This document shows, piece after piece, positions 63,259 to 64,000 of a stretch of DNA of 64,000 nt. Source of the DNA: Streptomyces taklimakanensis (GTDB lineage: Bacteria; Actinomycetota; Actinomycetes; Streptomycetales; Streptomycetaceae); NCBI RefSeq assembly GCF_009709575.1, contig NZ_WIXO01000001.1, forward strand, positions 5,148,001 through 5,212,000, written 5' to 3'. Within the stretch, counting starts at the first letter, position 1. Each line of letters begins with the position of its first letter. Under the pieces are notes generated by a model. That model was not told the DNA's origin. It ran no database searches and worked only from the letters and a program-made list of their open reading frames with translations. The position numbers and the translations under genes were made by a program.

Positions 63259-63585
63259 CTACTGCTCGGCCGCGCCGGGATTGCCGTTGAGGGAGTCCTG
63301 ATAGACGTCCGCGTAGGTGCGTGAGTCCTTGATCAGGTCGTCACAGAACGCGGCGACGTCCGGGCCGATGAGCTCCAGGACTCCCTTGCCTCCGGCCGCG
63401 CCCTCCTCGAAGAAGTCGACGATCCCGGGGAGCAGCTGCCCGTCGGACAGGTCGGTCGGTCCGACCTTGAACAGGTACCGCTGCATCTCCTGGTAGACGA
63501 TCCGGTAGTCCGGCGGGAGCGTCTTGACCCGGGCCATGTGCGCCCGCCACTGCTTCTTGCCCTCGATGATGTCTTGGATGCTCAC
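63259..63585 (-). CDS. DUF1048 protein
   Basis: A 108-residue DUF1048 protein with the family core KTLPPDYRIVYQEMQRYLFK and LELIGPDVAAFCDDLIKDSR. These small helical proteins are usually encoded between a PadR regulator and an ABC exporter, exactly as here. Function unknown. The GTG at 63585 is separated by only one base from the neighbouring DUF1048 stop. Confidence 0.88.
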   Translation of the reverse strand: MSIQDIIEGKKQWRAHMARVKTLPPDYRIVYQEMQRYLFKVGPTDLSDGQLLPGIVDFFEEGAAGGKGVLELIGPDVAAFCDDLIKDSRTYADVYQDSLNGNPGAAEQ

Positions 63586-63586
63586 G

Positions 63587-63943
63587 TCAGCCCTCCAGCC
63601 GCTTCAGTTTCCTTGCGACGTTCTTGTTCAACTGCTCGCGCCACCGATCGCGATGGGTTCGGGCCCCTTCGCCACCGGCCAGCGCCGTGCAGAATCCTCG
63701 GATGTCGTCGCCGAGCACGTCACGGACGCTCAGTCCGTCCGCCGCGGTCTCTTCGAGCAGCCCCAGGGCGTTGTCGAAGATCGGCATCAGGTTGCGGCCG
63801 GTGAAGTTCCCATGGGGGAAGAGGTGGGCCTTGATCTGTTCCCACGCCGCTCGGTAGTCCTCCGGCAGGGCCTGGGCCCGGACTTCGAACGCCTTCCATT
63901 CCCGCGTGAGATCGCTGCCGGTGATGGTCTCCCAGAAGCTCAT
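63587..63943 (-). CDS. DUF1048 protein
   Basis: A 118-residue second DUF1048 protein: ALPEDYRAAWEQIKAHLFPH and VRDVLGDDIRGFCTALAGGE match the same family core, and the C-terminus is basic (NKNVARKLKRLEG). Tandem pairs are common in these operons. The ATG at 63943 has GGAGGG ahead and overlaps the stop of the PadR gene (ATGA). Confidence 0.88.
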   Translation of the reverse strand: MSFWETITGSDLTREWKAFEVRAQALPEDYRAAWEQIKAHLFPHGNFTGRNLMPIFDNALGLLEETAADGLSVRDVLGDDIRGFCTALAGGEGARTHRDRWREQLNKNVARKLKRLEG

Positions 63944-64000
63944 TTCCCGCCCTCCTTGAGCTTGTCGATGCGTGATGAGACGAACTGCCACTTCGCCCAG
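63940..64000 (-). CDS. 3' end of a probable PadR-family regulator (cut by the window edge)
   Basis: The last 19 codons before the DUF1048 gene read WAKWQFVSSRIDKLKEGGK and stop, overlapping the next start by four bases. Placement ahead of a DUF1048 pair and a Drr-type exporter is the standard site of a PadR regulator. The rest lies outside the window, so this is inferred. Confidence 0.55.
   Translation of the reverse strand, partial: WAKWQFVSSRIDKLKEGGK

Overview
The window is very GC-rich DNA with short overlapping operons (GTGA/ATGA junctions), many GTG starts and secreted or lipoprotein genes typical of Streptomyces or a close actinomycete. The gene families support this: a nickel operon under a Nur-type box, polyol ABC genes without their own ATPase, a GH11 xylanase, and STAND/NACHT proteins.

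Region 1 (0.3-14.8 kb) holds a ThDP enzyme and then a long minus-strand block. Two complete cobalamin uptake operons (BtuF-BtuC-BtuD), each preceded by a cobalamin riboswitch, flank a small biosynthesis-like cluster. That cluster is a GHMP (L-threonine kinase-like) kinase, a divergent cysteine-synthase-fold PLP enzyme, an ATP-grasp ligase and a methyltransferase, with an MFS exporter upstream. This is the best candidate for an undescribed system. A stray piece of cytochrome c oxidase subunit I lies beside the first operon.

Region 2 (14.8-24 kb) is housekeeping and secreted functions: GH11 xylanase with CBM2, ribosomal protein L31 type B, a CBS protein, a DUF421 protein, a three-gene membrane/lipoprotein operon, and a large PGRP-type amidase.

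Region 3 (24-33 kb) is an accessory island ending at tRNA-Pro(GGG). It holds an Rhs C-terminal fragment with a broken toxin tip, a gene cut by an intact IS5-family element, a membrane partner plus STAND-TPR ATPase pair with four near-identical 138-bp repeats, several transposase remnants, and an integrase remnant with an internal deletion.

Region 4 (33-56 kb) is metabolic: a type II NADH dehydrogenase, a DeoR regulator with polyol ABC genes and a polyol dehydrogenase, a lipase maturation factor, a thiolase, a CE7 acetyl esterase, an orphan sugar-binding lipoprotein, a nikABCDE-like operon with an exact TTGCAA-N5-TTGCAA box, a large secreted FG-GAP protein, a GPP34 protein and a luciferase-like monooxygenase.

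Region 5 (56-64 kb) is accessory again: a NACHT ATPase (possible antiphage protein), a decayed Tn3-family transposase, and a PadR-DUF1048-DUF1048-ABC exporter operon that runs off the right edge.
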